Assembly (NCBI RefSeq): GCF_002752165.1
Contig: NZ_MOMB01000049.1
Coordinates: 62,001 to 126,000 of the forward strand
Direction of reading: 5' to 3'
DNA: 64,000 nucleotides
Source: Erwinia sp. OLFS4
Lineage (GTDB): Bacteria > Pseudomonadota > Gammaproteobacteria > Enterobacterales > Enterobacteriaceae
A program made the position numbers and the translations under genes. The notes beneath the pieces were generated by a model. It was not told the origin of the DNA. It saw only the letters and a program-made list of their open reading frames with translations, and did not search any database. Numbering within the stretch: the first letter of the stretch is position 1; the number at the start of each line of letters is the position of its first letter. This document shows, piece by piece, positions 1 to 9,302 of this stretch.

Positions 1-1435
1 CTTCCTGCAGGCCACGGTGGCACCTTTTATGACCGATGCCCGGCTGGCGCTGTTGCAGACGCCGCATTACTTTTACTCTCCCGATCCTTTTGAACGTAAT
101 CTGGCGGCGGCGCGTCATATTCCCAATGAAGGCGCACTGTTTTATGGCCCGGTACAGCAGGGCAATGATAACTGGAATGCTACTTTCTTCTGTGGCTCCT
201 GTGCGGTGATCCGGCGCTCGGCGTTGGAGGAAATTGGGGGGTTTGCCGTGGAAACGGTGACCGAAGATGCGCACACCGCGCTGAAAATGCAGCGCCGTGG
301 CTGGAAATCAGCCTTTCTGTCTATTCCGCTGGCGGCAGGGCTGGCGACTGAACGTCTTGGTCTGCACGTTATTCAGCGAACCCGCTGGGCGCGAGGCATG
401 ACGCAGATTTTTCGCCTTGATAATCCCTTGCTGGGACGCGGCCTGAAGTGGCAGCAGCGGTTATGTTACCTCAATGCCATGCTGCACTTTCAGTTTGGGC
501 TGCCGCGGGTGGTATTTCTCACTGCGCCGCTGGCTTATCTGCTGTTTAATTTCAATATTATCCACTCTTCAGCCAGCCTGATATTTGCCTACGTGCTGCC
601 GCATCTGGTGATGTCACTGTATATTAACTCACGGATGAATGGCCGTTTCCGTTACACCTTCTGGGGTGAAATTTATGAAACGGTGATGGCTTTCCATCTG
701 GTGATACCGACGCTGCTGACGTTGATCTCGCCCAAACACGGCAAGTTTAACGTCACCGATAAAGGCGGGCTTCTGGACACCGGTTTTTTTGATTTTAATA
801 TTGTGCGCCCGCATCTGATATGCGCGCTGCTGCTGGTGGCGGGGATTATTTATGGCATTGTGCGGGCGGTGGCGCACACCTGGTTTGCGGTTGACCCTTA
901 CGTGGTTGCGCTGAACGTTGCCTGGGCGACCTTTGGTCTGATTATCCTGCTGGCGGCGATTGCCGCCGCCCGCGAGACCCGCCAGACCCGCAAGTCAATC
1001 CGTATTGACGTGGCGGTACCGGCTATTTTGCACTATGCCAGTGGCATCTCTTCACGTAGCCAGACGATTAACCTGTCAATGGGCGGGGTTCAGGTTTCAG
1101 TACCCGATAAGCGCCATGAAAACGATACCATTGAAGCGATTGATCTGATCCTGCAATCCGGGGCAATCAATATCCCGGTTAGCCTGGTGCGTGCGGATGA
1201 GAAAGCGATACGCTTGCAGTTTGACGAGATCCCCCTGGCGCGCCGGCGTGAGCTGGTCAGGGTGGTGCTGGCGCGTGCCGATGCCTGGGTACGGCCTCCG
1301 GCCGCACAGGATCGGCCGCTGCATTCGTTGCTGACCATCATTCGGACGGTGTTTGAGCTGTTCTGGCTGAGCTTTAAAGACTGGCGCGCGGATAAAAAGC
1401 AGCAGAAAATTCAGCCGCGCGGGGAAGAAGTCTGA
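1..1435 (+). CDS. bcsA: Cellulose synthase catalytic subunit BcsA (5' truncated by window edge)
   Basis: This is the C-terminal part of the inner-membrane glycosyltransferase that polymerises UDP-glucose into beta-1,4-glucan and threads it through the membrane with BcsB. The frame is open to base 2, so the gene begins outside the window; the GTG at 17 is only an internal codon. Visible hallmarks are the FFCGSCAVIRR segment, the TED motif (Asp at 265-267) that supplies the catalytic base, the QxxRW motif as QRTRW (374-388), several hydrophobic segments, and a C-terminal PilZ domain with RxxxR (RKSIR, about 988-1002) and NxSxxG (NLSMGG). These PilZ motifs predict c-di-GMP activation. The stop codon overlaps the bcsB start (TGATG), so the two are translationally coupled. 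Identification is secure from the motifs and from the following bcsB. Confidence 0.97.
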   Translation, partial: FLQATVAPFMTDARLALLQTPHYFYSPDPFERNLAAARHIPNEGALFYGPVQQGNDNWNATFFCGSCAVIRRSALEEIGGFAVETVTEDAHTALKMQRRGWKSAFLSIPLAAGLATERLGLHVIQRTRWARGMTQIFRLDNPLLGRGLKWQQRLCYLNAMLHFQFGLPRVVFLTAPLAYLLFNFNIIHSSASLIFAYVLPHLVMSLYINSRMNGRFRYTFWGEIYETVMAFHLVIPTLLTLISPKHGKFNVTDKGGLLDTGFFDFNIVRPHLICALLLVAGIIYGIVRAVAHTWFAVDPYVVALNVAWATFGLIILLAAIAAARETRQTRKSIRIDVAVPAILHYASGISSRSQTINLSMGGVQVSVPDKRHENDTIEAIDLILQSGAINIPVSLVRADEKAIRLQFDEIPLARRRELVRVVLARADAWVRPPAAQDRPLHSLLTIIRTVFELFWLSFKDWRADKKQQKIQPRGEEV

Positions 1436-3915
1436 TGAGTAAACGCTTGCTGCTGCTGGGCGCACTGCTACTGACTGCCGTTGCCCGGGGAGAGACCAAC
1501 AGTCTCCCTCCGGTCAATCCGGCAGCGGCGCCTGCCGGCCCGGCTCAGGATAGTCCCGCTTCTGTGCCTGGCGGTGCGGCGGTGCTCAGCCCTTCTCCTG
1601 GCCCGGCCGCGTCGGGTCCCGGCGAAACGGCGCCAGGCCAGGCTGAAACGCTACCGCCTTCTGCTGGTGGTGATTTGCCGCCGTTGCCGCCGGTAGTATC
1701 ACCGGATACTGCGCCAGCGCAAGCAGGCGGTGATGTTTTCAACCTGCCTTTTTCCGGATCAATGACGGTCGCGCAGATGGGACAGCCCCAGGGGATTACC
1801 CTTGGCAGCGGTCAGCTACAAGCCGGGATGATGTTTACCCTGCCAACCGATCAGGTCGTGACGCACGCCAGCCTGGCGTTGTCACTGAAAATCTCTCCGG
1901 CGCTGGCTGCCCGTAATGGCTCACTGCAGCTGATGCTCAATGGTCAGCCACTCGGAACCCTGCCGCTTAATGCATCAGATACCGATACCGTTGATTACCA
2001 GCTTGATATTCCTGCTGCGATGGTGGTGGCAGAGAATAATCTCAGCTTTAAGGTGAACGACAGCGGCGGTCTGCAATGTGAGCGAGACACAAACCGCCAG
2101 TACCAGCTGACCATATTGCCTGGCAGCCGTCTGTCACTTGAAGGGCAACAGCTGGACATTGTTAATAGCCTGCAAAATTTTCCCCGCCCTTTTATTGACC
2201 CGCTGCGCATGACCACCGCCGAAGTACCGGTGGTGTTTAGCGCGACTCCGACCCCGGGAGAGGTCAGTGCGGCTGCCATTCTGGCTTCCTGGTTGGGAAT
2301 GCAAACCGATTACCGTGGTATCCGCTTTCCGGTTAGTCATGACAGGCTGCCGGAAGGCAATGCGGTGATATTTGGTCATCCCGGTGAAAATATTGCCGGG
2401 GTGCCGTTGCCACCGTCGACGCAACCCCTGATTAAACTGGTCAATAACCCGGCTAATCCGGTGGGCAAACTGTTACTGGTGGTCGGCAATGATGACGAAC
2501 AGTTGCGTCAGGCGGCCTGGCGCCTGGTTAACGGGCCAATGAAAGTTGAAGGTGACTCGTTGACGGTCACGCCGCAAACCGTCGCTGTTCATCGGCCTTA
2601 TGATGCGCAACGCTGGATTAATACCCAACGACCGGTAAAGCTTTCAGAACTATTACGTGATAATCAGTCGCTGGTGAGCAGCGGTATGTCTCATGGCGCT
2701 TTACAGCTGTCGTTTCGCGCCGCGCCGGATCTGTTTCTGTGGGACGGCGAAACGTTCCCGCTGAATATCCACTACCGCTTTCCCAGTGAAAGCTGGCTGG
2801 ATGATGAAAACTCTTCGCTCAGCGTATCGCTTAACGGAACCTTTTTACGCGATCTGACGGTGAATAAACAGGGAATTCTGGAAACGCTCTGGCGCCAGCT
2901 GGGGGGCGATGCCCGTCAGGAGCGCTACATTTTGCAACTGGACCCCTATCTGATATACGGTGATAACCAGCTGCAGTTTTATTTTAATATTCAGCCGAAG
3001 GCCAGCGCGCCCTGTAATGTACTGGACAATGACAATATCCGCAGTCAGATTGCGCCAGACTCGTCGATAGATCTCAGCGATACGCGCCATTTTACTCTGT
3101 TACCCAATCTTTCCTATTTTGTCGGTGCTTCGTTTCCTTTTTCCCGGCTGGCAGACTATGCAAACACGCTGCTGATGCTGCCGGAAAAGCCGACCGATGC
3201 ACAGATTGCTACCCTGCTGACGCTGGCCGCCCGCTCCGGCAGTGCGACCGGTGTTGCTTTGACCCGCAACCGGGTACTGTTTGGCGTGCCGCCAGGCGGC
3301 ATGCTGCATGAGCAGCTCAGGCAGAACGATTTGCTGGCAGTGACCACACTTGACGGCAATGACTTTAACCGTCAGATGTTCAGCGGGTCGCCGTTCAGCC
3401 TGAATAATAATGACCGGGCATTAGGGGTTCCACCGCCATCGACGCTGGAAAAAGCCCAGGCATGGCTGACCGGCGACTGGGATCGTCATCAGCTTGATGC
3501 CGATCGCTATCTCTCTTCCAACGAACAATGGCGTGGATTTGTCAGCTATCGTTCGCCCTGGAGCCCGGGCAATCTGGTGGTGATGGCGCTGGCGACCGAT
3601 GATACGGAATTGCTGAAGCTCAACCACGATCTGCGGCAGCCAAAGCTGAATGCCGGTGTCCGGGGTGACAGCGCGATTATTACCGATGAGAACGGTGTGC
3701 GCAGTTTTCGCGTTGGCGCGCAATTTCCCAGTGGTCAGATGCCCTGGTATATGATGGTGGTGTGGTATGCCAGTCAGCATAGCGTGATGCTGGCGCTGGT
3801 GGCGTTACTACTGGCGATTATCGCTGGTAGTGGAACATTTATGATGCTGCGGCGGCATGCCCGTAAACGGTTGCAGGATGCGCATCATCATGATGAGGGT
3901 AATAAAAATGACTAA
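1435..3915 (+). CDS. bcsB: Cellulose synthase regulatory/periplasmic subunit BcsB
   Basis: BcsB is the periplasmic, membrane-anchored partner of BcsA that guides the nascent glucan. The 826-residue product begins with a hydrophobic signal sequence (about residues 1-19). It then has an unusual low-complexity stretch rich in Pro, Ala and Gly (about residues 20-105) before the first carbohydrate-binding-like domain. It ends with a single membrane helix (about residues 782-804) and a basic tail. The Cys pair (LQCERD near residue 215, APCNVLD near 525) fits periplasmic folding. The start overlaps the bcsA stop by one base, and the end overlaps the start of bcsC by eight bases. The Pro/Ala insert makes it longer than E. 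coli BcsB, as far as I recall that length. Confidence 0.96.
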   Translation: MSKRLLLLGALLLTAVARGETNSLPPVNPAAAPAGPAQDSPASVPGGAAVLSPSPGPAASGPGETAPGQAETLPPSAGGDLPPLPPVVSPDTAPAQAGGDVFNLPFSGSMTVAQMGQPQGITLGSGQLQAGMMFTLPTDQVVTHASLALSLKISPALAARNGSLQLMLNGQPLGTLPLNASDTDTVDYQLDIPAAMVVAENNLSFKVNDSGGLQCERDTNRQYQLTILPGSRLSLEGQQLDIVNSLQNFPRPFIDPLRMTTAEVPVVFSATPTPGEVSAAAILASWLGMQTDYRGIRFPVSHDRLPEGNAVIFGHPGENIAGVPLPPSTQPLIKLVNNPANPVGKLLLVVGNDDEQLRQAAWRLVNGPMKVEGDSLTVTPQTVAVHRPYDAQRWINTQRPVKLSELLRDNQSLVSSGMSHGALQLSFRAAPDLFLWDGETFPLNIHYRFPSESWLDDENSSLSVSLNGTFLRDLTVNKQGILETLWRQLGGDARQERYILQLDPYLIYGDNQLQFYFNIQPKASAPCNVLDNDNIRSQIAPDSSIDLSDTRHFTLLPNLSYFVGASFPFSRLADYANTLLMLPEKPTDAQIATLLTLAARSGSATGVALTRNRVLFGVPPGGMLHEQLRQNDLLAVTTLDGNDFNRQMFSGSPFSLNNNDRALGVPPPSTLEKAQAWLTGDWDRHQLDADRYLSSNEQWRGFVSYRSPWSPGNLVVMALATDDTELLKLNHDLRQPKLNAGVRGDSAIITDENGVRSFRVGAQFPSGQMPWYMMVVWYASQHSVMLALVALLLAIIAGSGTFMMLRRHARKRLQDAHHHDEGNKND

Positions 3916-6900
3916 TGCCCTGTCTTTTCATCGCACCGCCCGACGGTTGAAGCGAGCGCTGCTATTCACCGGTTCTTTGTTAACAACGCTGTCGGCAACA
4001 GCGGCGAATAATCCGGCCATCCAGGCACTGCTAGATCAGGCCAGCTACTGGCATCAGAAAGCCCATGATGAACTTGCCCGTCAGTCACTGCAAAAGGTGC
4101 TGATGCTGGAACATAATAATCCGGATGCGCTTTATATGATGGCGCTGATGGCGCAGCAGCAGGGAAACAACGCGGAAGCCGAACGCTGGCGTGCGCGGCT
4201 GGCGGAGGCTTCGCCACAGGACAGCCGCCTGAGCCAGCTTGAATACAGCCGCGAACAGCAAAAAATCCCGGCGGCGCAGCTGGCGCTGGCCCGCCAGCAG
4301 GCGCGTAGCGGTAATACCAGCGCTGCGTTGCAAACCTGGCGCAATTTGTTTAACGGCAATCAACCCCCCGCAGCGGTGGCTGCCGAATATTATCTCACCA
4401 TGGCAGGCGATAAAAACCTGCTACCTCAGGCCATTGATCATCTGCGCCAGTTTGCTGCAGACCATCCCCAGTACACCGATGCCCGACTGGCATTGGGCAA
4501 AGCACTTACCTATCAGCCCGCCACCCGACGCGAGGGATTAACCTTGCTGGAAAATCTCGCTGACGGTAACGCCGAGGCCGATCGTGCTTTGCGGCAGGGA
4601 CTATTATGGCTGAACGTTCAGCCGACGGATGGTGGATTTTATCAGCGCTGGCAGCAGCGGCATCCCCGCGACAACGAGGTGCTGACCTACTATCAGAAAC
4701 ATGCCGGTGGCCAGGCCGTTAACAGCGGTTTCAGCGCGCTAAACAAGGGGGATATCAGCACGGCGCAAAGCGCATTTAATCAGGTACTGCAGGCTAATCC
4801 GCAGGACGCCGACGCGCTAAGCGGGCTGGGTTACGTGGCGCAGCGTCAGGGCGATTTCGCCAGGGCGGCAGAGTATCTTGAGCGCGCCGCGAAACTTGGC
4901 GGCGAAAACAGTGCCGAGCGTCAGCAACAGGCGGATGATGCCCGGTTTTATGCACAGCTGGCCAGGGCGCAGGCGGCGTTTAAAGCCGGCGATAATGCCA
5001 GCGCGCTCAGTCTGAGTGAAGCGCTGGGTAATGCCGACGGTGACAAAGGCCTGGCGGCGAATCTTTTCCGTGCTGATGTACAGCGCCGTAGCGGCAATCT
5101 GTCGGAGGCCGAGCAGACTTATCGCCGTATCCTGCAGAGTCATCCGGATAACGGCAATGCTAAAGAAGGATTGTTCTACGTGTTGCGTCAGGAAAATCGC
5201 AGCGGCGAAGCCAGCCAGCTACTGGCCTCCCTGCCGGCCAGTGTTAAAGCCAGCGTGGCACCACGGGGTGGCAGCAGCGATCCTGTACGCAACCAGGCAA
5301 AGCAGGCGGTGAGTGCCGGCAATCCGCAGCGGGCGATAGCATTGTTACAGCAGGGGGTGCAGCGTTATCCGACGGATGGCTGGCTGCGACTGGATTTGGC
5401 CAGATTGCTGCAACAGCAGGGAGATTCGCGTCAGGCGGCCAGCGTCATTGAGCCTGCCATGCGCCAGGGAGCCAGTCGCGATGAGCTGACGGCGGCGGCA
5501 CTGTTTGCCAGCGAAACCGGCGCCTGGCAACAGGCACAGAGTTTGTTAAATCGCCTGCCGTCCACCAGCCGCAATGCCGGGCAACGGGCGCTGGCTGCAC
5601 GGGTCAATTTTAATCTGCAAATGGCTATTGCCAGCCAGTATCTGGCCCAGGGGGCGAAGGCTGCCGCGCTCAATACTTTACGCGCGCTGGCAGTTAACCC
5701 GCCGAAAGCCCCGGCGGATGCCGGTAACCTGGCGCAGGCGCTGATGAAGGCGGGCGACGCCAGCGGTGCGGTAGCGGTGGCGCGAGGCAATATGCAACTG
5801 GGCGTCCAGGGTAACGCCGGCGATTACGCTGCTCAGGTGGCGGTGCTTAATCAGGCTGGATTTAGCGACGAGGCTCAGCGTTTTCTTAGCGATCCGGCAT
5901 TACAGGCGCGCAGTACTTCAACCCAGCTGGCTGGCTTGCGTAATGGCTATATTATTAATGAAGCTGACCGGCTGCGTGAACAGGGGCAATATTCGGCGGC
6001 TTACGATAAGTTAATTACCGCACTGCAAAATGACCCGCAAAATCGTGATCTGATGTTTGCCATGGCCCGTCTGTACCAGTCGGGAAAAATGAACAAAGAA
6101 GCGGGTGTGGTGTATGACTATCTGATGACGCGCGACACGCCGGATCAGGCGGCGCGTGAAGGGGCGATAAATGTTGCCCTCGCCCGTCACGATGTGGAAA
6201 AAGCCCAGCAACTGACGTCCGGTTTGCGTGGTGAGCAGACGCCGGATCGCTTGCTGCTGATGGCGCGGGTGGCGCAAGCTTCGGGGGATAAACAACAGGC
6301 GCTGGCTTATTTGCGTACCGCCCGCAGTAAAGCCGTCGGATTGCAGGATGTGCAGTCCGCTCAGGCACCGGTGATTGGTGGTCTGACGCTGGCTGATAAT
6401 CCGTTCAGTAGCCGCCGCAATGTTCCCGCCGCGAACCCTTCCAGCTATGGTAGCGTAATGCCCTGGCAGCAATCACCGCAGGATAGCGCGGGTGGTGGAC
6501 AACTGGCGATGAATGGCAGTGCGTCGGTGGCCAGCAACCAAAGCCGGACGTTACATCAGATTGATACCATGATGGACAGTTTGCAGGATGAAGCCGGTAA
6601 CTGGGTGCAGGGTGAGGTACAGGTACGCGGGCGGGATGGGGAATCCGGCCTGAGTAAACTGACCGAAGCCAGGGCACCGCTCACCTGGTCAAGCGTGCCG
6701 TTTGGCGATACCCGTTTTGATTTTAGTCTGACGCCGGTCACCCTCAGCGCCGGTAGTGCATCCAGCGACAGCATGACCCGCTTTGGTACGGCCTCCCTGC
6801 TGCGTGGCCAGATCGCACAGCAAAATAACCTCGATCCGGGAGAAGTTAAGCTCGACTCGGCAGGATCACAGAATGCTTCGGGGGTGGAGATAGGACTCGG

Positions 6901-7717
6901 ATTGCGCAACAACCAGTTTAAAGTCGATCTTGGTTCAACGCCGCTGGGTCAGGATCTCAGTACCCTGGTCGGTGGCATTCAGTGGTCGCCAAAGCTGACG
7001 GACTATCTGACCCTGATTCTCACCGGGGAGCGACGGGCAATGACCGACAGCCTGCTGTCTTACGTTGGGGTACAGGATAAACTTTCCGGTAAACGCTGGG
7101 GCCAGGTGACCAAAAATGGCGGCAGCGCCATGCTGAGCTATGACAACGGTGATGCCGGATTTTATTTCAGCGGCGGCGCTTATAGCTATATCGGTAACAA
7201 CGTGCAAAGTAACCAGAGCCTGAATGCCGGGGCTGGCATCTATGTTCGTCCGTATCATGATGAAAGCGGTGAGCTGAAAACCGGGGTTAACATTAGCTGG
7301 ATGGACTTTTCGCACAACCTGAGTTATTTCAGCTATGGGCAGGGCGGCTATTTCAGTCCACAAAATTATGTCTCCGTATCGGTGCCGGTCGATTTTAGCC
7401 GCCGTTATAACGACCTCGATTTACGCATCGGCGGGGCCGTGGGTTACCAGTCTTATTCTCAGGATCGCAGCGCTTACTTTCCCACCGACCCGGCTCGTCA
7501 GGCACAACTGGAGGCGTACTATAACGCCGGTTATATTGATGAAGCCTACTATCCGGGCGCCAGTAAAAATGGCATTGGGTACAATATTCATGCCGGTGCA
7601 GATTATAAGGTTAACCGCAACGTGACTATCGGTGGTCAGCTGAGTTATGACACCTTTGGGGACTATAACGAAAGCACGGCACGGCTTAATTTCCGCTATA
7701 TTTTTGGGGACCATTGA
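3908..7717 (+). CDS. bcsC: Cellulose synthase outer-membrane/TPR subunit BcsC
   Basis: BcsC exports cellulose through the outer membrane. I place the start at the ATG at 3908, preceded by GAGGGT at 3895-3900; an in-frame codon at 3857 lies deep inside bcsB and would spoil the signal peptide. The 1269-residue product has a signal sequence ending near SATA-A. A long alpha-helical region of repeated TPR units follows (up to about residue 800, Ala/Gln/Leu-rich with NPxxADA-like repeats). The C-terminal beta-barrel domain of about 330 residues has alternating aromatic and polar strands and ends in RYIFGDH. There is no bcsZ (periplasmic cellulase) between bcsB and bcsC, unlike E. coli. The next start codon follows one base after the stop. 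Confidence 0.96.
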   Translation: MTNALSFHRTARRLKRALLFTGSLLTTLSATAANNPAIQALLDQASYWHQKAHDELARQSLQKVLMLEHNNPDALYMMALMAQQQGNNAEAERWRARLAEASPQDSRLSQLEYSREQQKIPAAQLALARQQARSGNTSAALQTWRNLFNGNQPPAAVAAEYYLTMAGDKNLLPQAIDHLRQFAADHPQYTDARLALGKALTYQPATRREGLTLLENLADGNAEADRALRQGLLWLNVQPTDGGFYQRWQQRHPRDNEVLTYYQKHAGGQAVNSGFSALNKGDISTAQSAFNQVLQANPQDADALSGLGYVAQRQGDFARAAEYLERAAKLGGENSAERQQQADDARFYAQLARAQAAFKAGDNASALSLSEALGNADGDKGLAANLFRADVQRRSGNLSEAEQTYRRILQSHPDNGNAKEGLFYVLRQENRSGEASQLLASLPASVKASVAPRGGSSDPVRNQAKQAVSAGNPQRAIALLQQGVQRYPTDGWLRLDLARLLQQQGDSRQAASVIEPAMRQGASRDELTAAALFASETGAWQQAQSLLNRLPSTSRNAGQRALAARVNFNLQMAIASQYLAQGAKAAALNTLRALAVNPPKAPADAGNLAQALMKAGDASGAVAVARGNMQLGVQGNAGDYAAQVAVLNQAGFSDEAQRFLSDPALQARSTSTQLAGLRNGYIINEADRLREQGQYSAAYDKLITALQNDPQNRDLMFAMARLYQSGKMNKEAGVVYDYLMTRDTPDQAAREGAINVALARHDVEKAQQLTSGLRGEQTPDRLLLMARVAQASGDKQQALAYLRTARSKAVGLQDVQSAQAPVIGGLTLADNPFSSRRNVPAANPSSYGSVMPWQQSPQDSAGGGQLAMNGSASVASNQSRTLHQIDTMMDSLQDEAGNWVQGEVQVRGRDGESGLSKLTEARAPLTWSSVPFGDTRFDFSLTPVTLSAGSASSDSMTRFGTASLLRGQIAQQNNLDPGEVKLDSAGSQNASGVEIGLGLRNNQFKVDLGSTPLGQDLSTLVGGIQWSPKLTDYLTLILTGERRAMTDSLLSYVGVQDKLSGKRWGQVTKNGGSAMLSYDNGDAGFYFSGGAYSYIGNNVQSNQSLNAGAGIYVRPYHDESGELKTGVNISWMDFSHNLSYFSYGQGGYFSPQNYVSVSVPVDFSRRYNDLDLRIGGAVGYQSYSQDRSAYFPTDPARQAQLEAYYNAGYIDEAYYPGASKNGIGYNIHAGADYKVNRNVTIGGQLSYDTFGDYNESTARLNFRYIFGDH

Positions 7718-7718
7718 G

Positions 7719-8186
7719 ATGACCGATTTTGAAACGGTGGCTAGCGACTATTATCGCCAGCAACAGCATCAGCCTGGCTGGTGTGATTTATTCAGCGTGG
7801 TGGTTGAAGGAATGTTTGCTAACGCCAGTGAGCCGGAAAGCCTGGCCTTTTTACGCCAGATGGGTGAGCAGCTGGCGCAGCGTTATCCGCTGGCGGCGGC
7901 AACCACAGTGGCCGTACTGGAGCGGGATATTAACCTGTTGCTGGCCCGTTTTCATTGGGGAAGGGTAGATATTCAGCCGGCGGGAGCCGCGCTGATTATC
8001 ACGCATCTGGCTCTACCACCCGGTGATGGCGTGATGGCTGCGGCGCGCTGGCACAGCGTGCTGACGGCGATTTTTCAGGGACTGTATTCCGGCTGGTTGC
8101 AAGCGCAGGGTGGTGATCCGACCATGACCGTCACGCCGCAAGCGACTGAACGCAACGATATGCTGTGTTTTCGCTATCAGCGTTAA
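7719..8186 (+). CDS. bcsD: Cellulose synthase subunit BcsD
   Basis: The gene encodes a 155-residue soluble protein resembling BcsD (AxCeSD), the periplasmic or intracellular octameric subunit that helps align glucan chains in bcsABCD operons such as those of Komagataeibacter and some enterobacteria. The ATG at 7719 lies directly after the bcsC stop (TGAG-ATG), and the upstream TTTGGGGAC may serve as a weak ribosome site. Landmarks include YYRQQQHQPGW near the N-terminus, a central LLLARFHWGRV and a C-terminal FQGLYSGWLQAQGG. No signal peptide or membrane segment is visible. E. coli lacks this gene, so its presence distinguishes this operon type. The assignment rests on size, position and remembered family pattern. 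Confidence 0.88.
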   Translation: MTDFETVASDYYRQQQHQPGWCDLFSVVVEGMFANASEPESLAFLRQMGEQLAQRYPLAAATTVAVLERDINLLLARFHWGRVDIQPAGAALIITHLALPPGDGVMAAARWHSVLTAIFQGLYSGWLQAQGGDPTMTVTPQATERNDMLCFRYQR

Positions 8187-8230
8187 TCATTCATTGCACC
8201 TGACCGGCGGCTGGTGGATGGCTGTTATTA

Positions 8231-8250
8231 GCCAGCCGCTGCCGGCTGGC
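8231..8250. terminator. Hairpin between convergent bcsD and mntP
   Basis: GCCAGCC, a six-base spacer, then GGCTGGC form a 7-bp GC-rich stem in the 79-bp gap between the convergent bcsD and mntP genes. No T-tract follows on either side, so it may be a Rho-type or weak bidirectional terminator rather than a classical intrinsic one. Confidence 0.35.
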
Positions 8251-8265
8251 AGGCACAGAGGCGCG

Positions 8266-8841
8266 TCAGTTTAGCGCCGTAAGGTGCTCGACCAGAATAG
8301 AGCCGCCAATGCCAATTAACACCAGCCCTCCGGTGATTTCAGCCCATTTCCCCATCACCGGACCGAGAAAGCGGCCAAGCAGTATGCCGGTTGCGGCCAT
8401 AATCGTGGTTGCGGTGCCAATCGCCAGCGCGGTAGTGACGATATTAACCTGCAGAAAGGCCAGGCCGACGCCAACCGCCAGCGCATCCAGGCTGGTTGCC
8501 ACTGCGGTGGTTGCCAGCAGTAAGAAACCGTGGCGCTGGGGAATGTCCTGCTGTTCACCCGGGGTTTTCTTGCGCAGTCCTTCCAGAACCATGCGGCCAC
8601 CGAGCATAAATAACAGGAAAAATGCCACCCAGTGATCCCACGCCATCACGTACTGGCTGGCGACAATCCCAATACTCCAGCCAATTAACGGGGTCAGTGC
8701 TTCAATTACGCCGAAAATCAGGCCGGTACGTAACGCTTCTTTCAGACCCGGGCGATACAGCGTAGCCCCTTTGCCAAGTGCAGCAGCGAAGGCATCCATT
8801 GACATGCCAAGGGCCAGAATAATAGTCGCGTAAAGATTCAT
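8266..8841 (-). CDS. mntP: Manganese efflux pump MntP
   Basis: MntP is the small inner-membrane Mn2+ exporter that protects against manganese excess. The 191-residue product has about six membrane segments arranged as two inverted repeats. It carries the family's conserved membrane acidic motifs, [16 protein letters not shown] at the N-terminus and [12 protein letters not shown] in the middle; the two Asp residues are the expected metal ligands. The start ATG at 8841 follows a leader of about 100-150 nt that looks like a manganese riboswitch, and an MntR box lies upstream. It converges with bcsD. In E. coli mntP sits elsewhere, so its position next to bcs is a lineage-specific arrangement. 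Confidence 0.95.
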   Translation of the reverse strand: MNLYATIILALGMSMDAFAAALGKGATLYRPGLKEALRTGLIFGVIEALTPLIGWSIGIVASQYVMAWDHWVAFFLLFMLGGRMVLEGLRKKTPGEQQDIPQRHGFLLLATTAVATSLDALAVGVGLAFLQVNIVTTALAIGTATTIMAATGILLGRFLGPVMGKWAEITGGLVLIGIGGSILVEHLTALN

Positions 8842-8844
8842 GTT

Positions 8845-8960
8845 ATTTATACCAGCCAGAGCATGTAACCGTTCTCCGACGCATAAAAGTAGGTCTTATC
8901 CCGCGATAAAATCGCGGCATATCGCATAAGTGGGGTGAATCCTAGCACGCTAATTTTGTA
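8845..8960 (-). ncRNA. Probable yybP-ykoY (manganese) riboswitch in the mntP leader
   Basis: The transcribed leader of mntP contains a short GC hairpin (CCGCGA-TTT-TATCGCGG, about 8899-8916). It is followed by GATAAGACCTACTTTTATGC and then GTCGGAGAACGGTTACATGC next to CTCTGGC. Mn2+-sensing yybP-ykoY aptamers are known upstream of mntP in enterobacteria, and the AAGACC and TACATGCTCTGGC elements match what I recall of that class. I did not fold the full aptamer, and I do not see a textbook GGGGAGTAG 5' element, so the exact 5' limit is approximate. Confidence 0.55.
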
Positions 8961-8987
8961 AAAAAAAGACAATAAAATCATGGTTTT

Positions 8988-9009
8988 AAGTATAGCATCG
9001 GCTATACTT
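8988..9009 (-). promoter_or_regulatory. MntR operator upstream of mntP
   Basis: AAGTATAGC-N4-GCTATACTT is a 9+9 perfect inverted repeat with a 4-bp spacer. It closely resembles the enterobacterial MntR box (AAACATAGC-N4-GCTATGTTT as I recall it). It lies about 150 bp upstream of the mntP start, where MntR is known to activate mntP in E. coli. From 9010 to 9302 I see no gene, only mntP-upstream DNA. Confidence 0.8.
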
Positions 9010-9302
9010 TTTAACAGTTGCTAATTTCATTGCTGTCGTGAAGATGAAAACTTTAAAAGAATGACCTGGTTAGCGCAGGTATAGCCTGAGCAATCTTTCT
9101 GCTGCTGCTGATGACTGTGGCAACAATTCAGTAAAAAAAATTTCTGCGCTCTGCTGGCGCTGGTCCGATTCTGCGACGAATGTCGGCGCCAGGCGCTGGT
9201 GGAACGGTGGCAACGCAGAAAACAGACCTTATCACCACCGGCACCAGGCGACAGAAATGTGGCATGCGGCAGGAAAAGACTTTTTTGCCGGAGACAGGGG
9301 GA

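Noticed and set aside
3857-3907. Upstream extension of bcsC
   Set aside because: It would add 17 residues before the signal peptide and lacks a ribosome site; ATG 3908 with GAGGGT is better.
6011-6472. 153-codon minus-strand ORF inside bcsC
   Set aside because: It is antisense to the TPR region of bcsC; the His/Arg/Gln-rich product is typical of a shadow frame in GC-rich DNA.
8988-9009. Fur box reading of the palindrome before mntP
   Set aside because: The sequence has the TATAGC/GCTATA cores of an MntR box rather than the GATAATGATAATCATTATC form of Fur.
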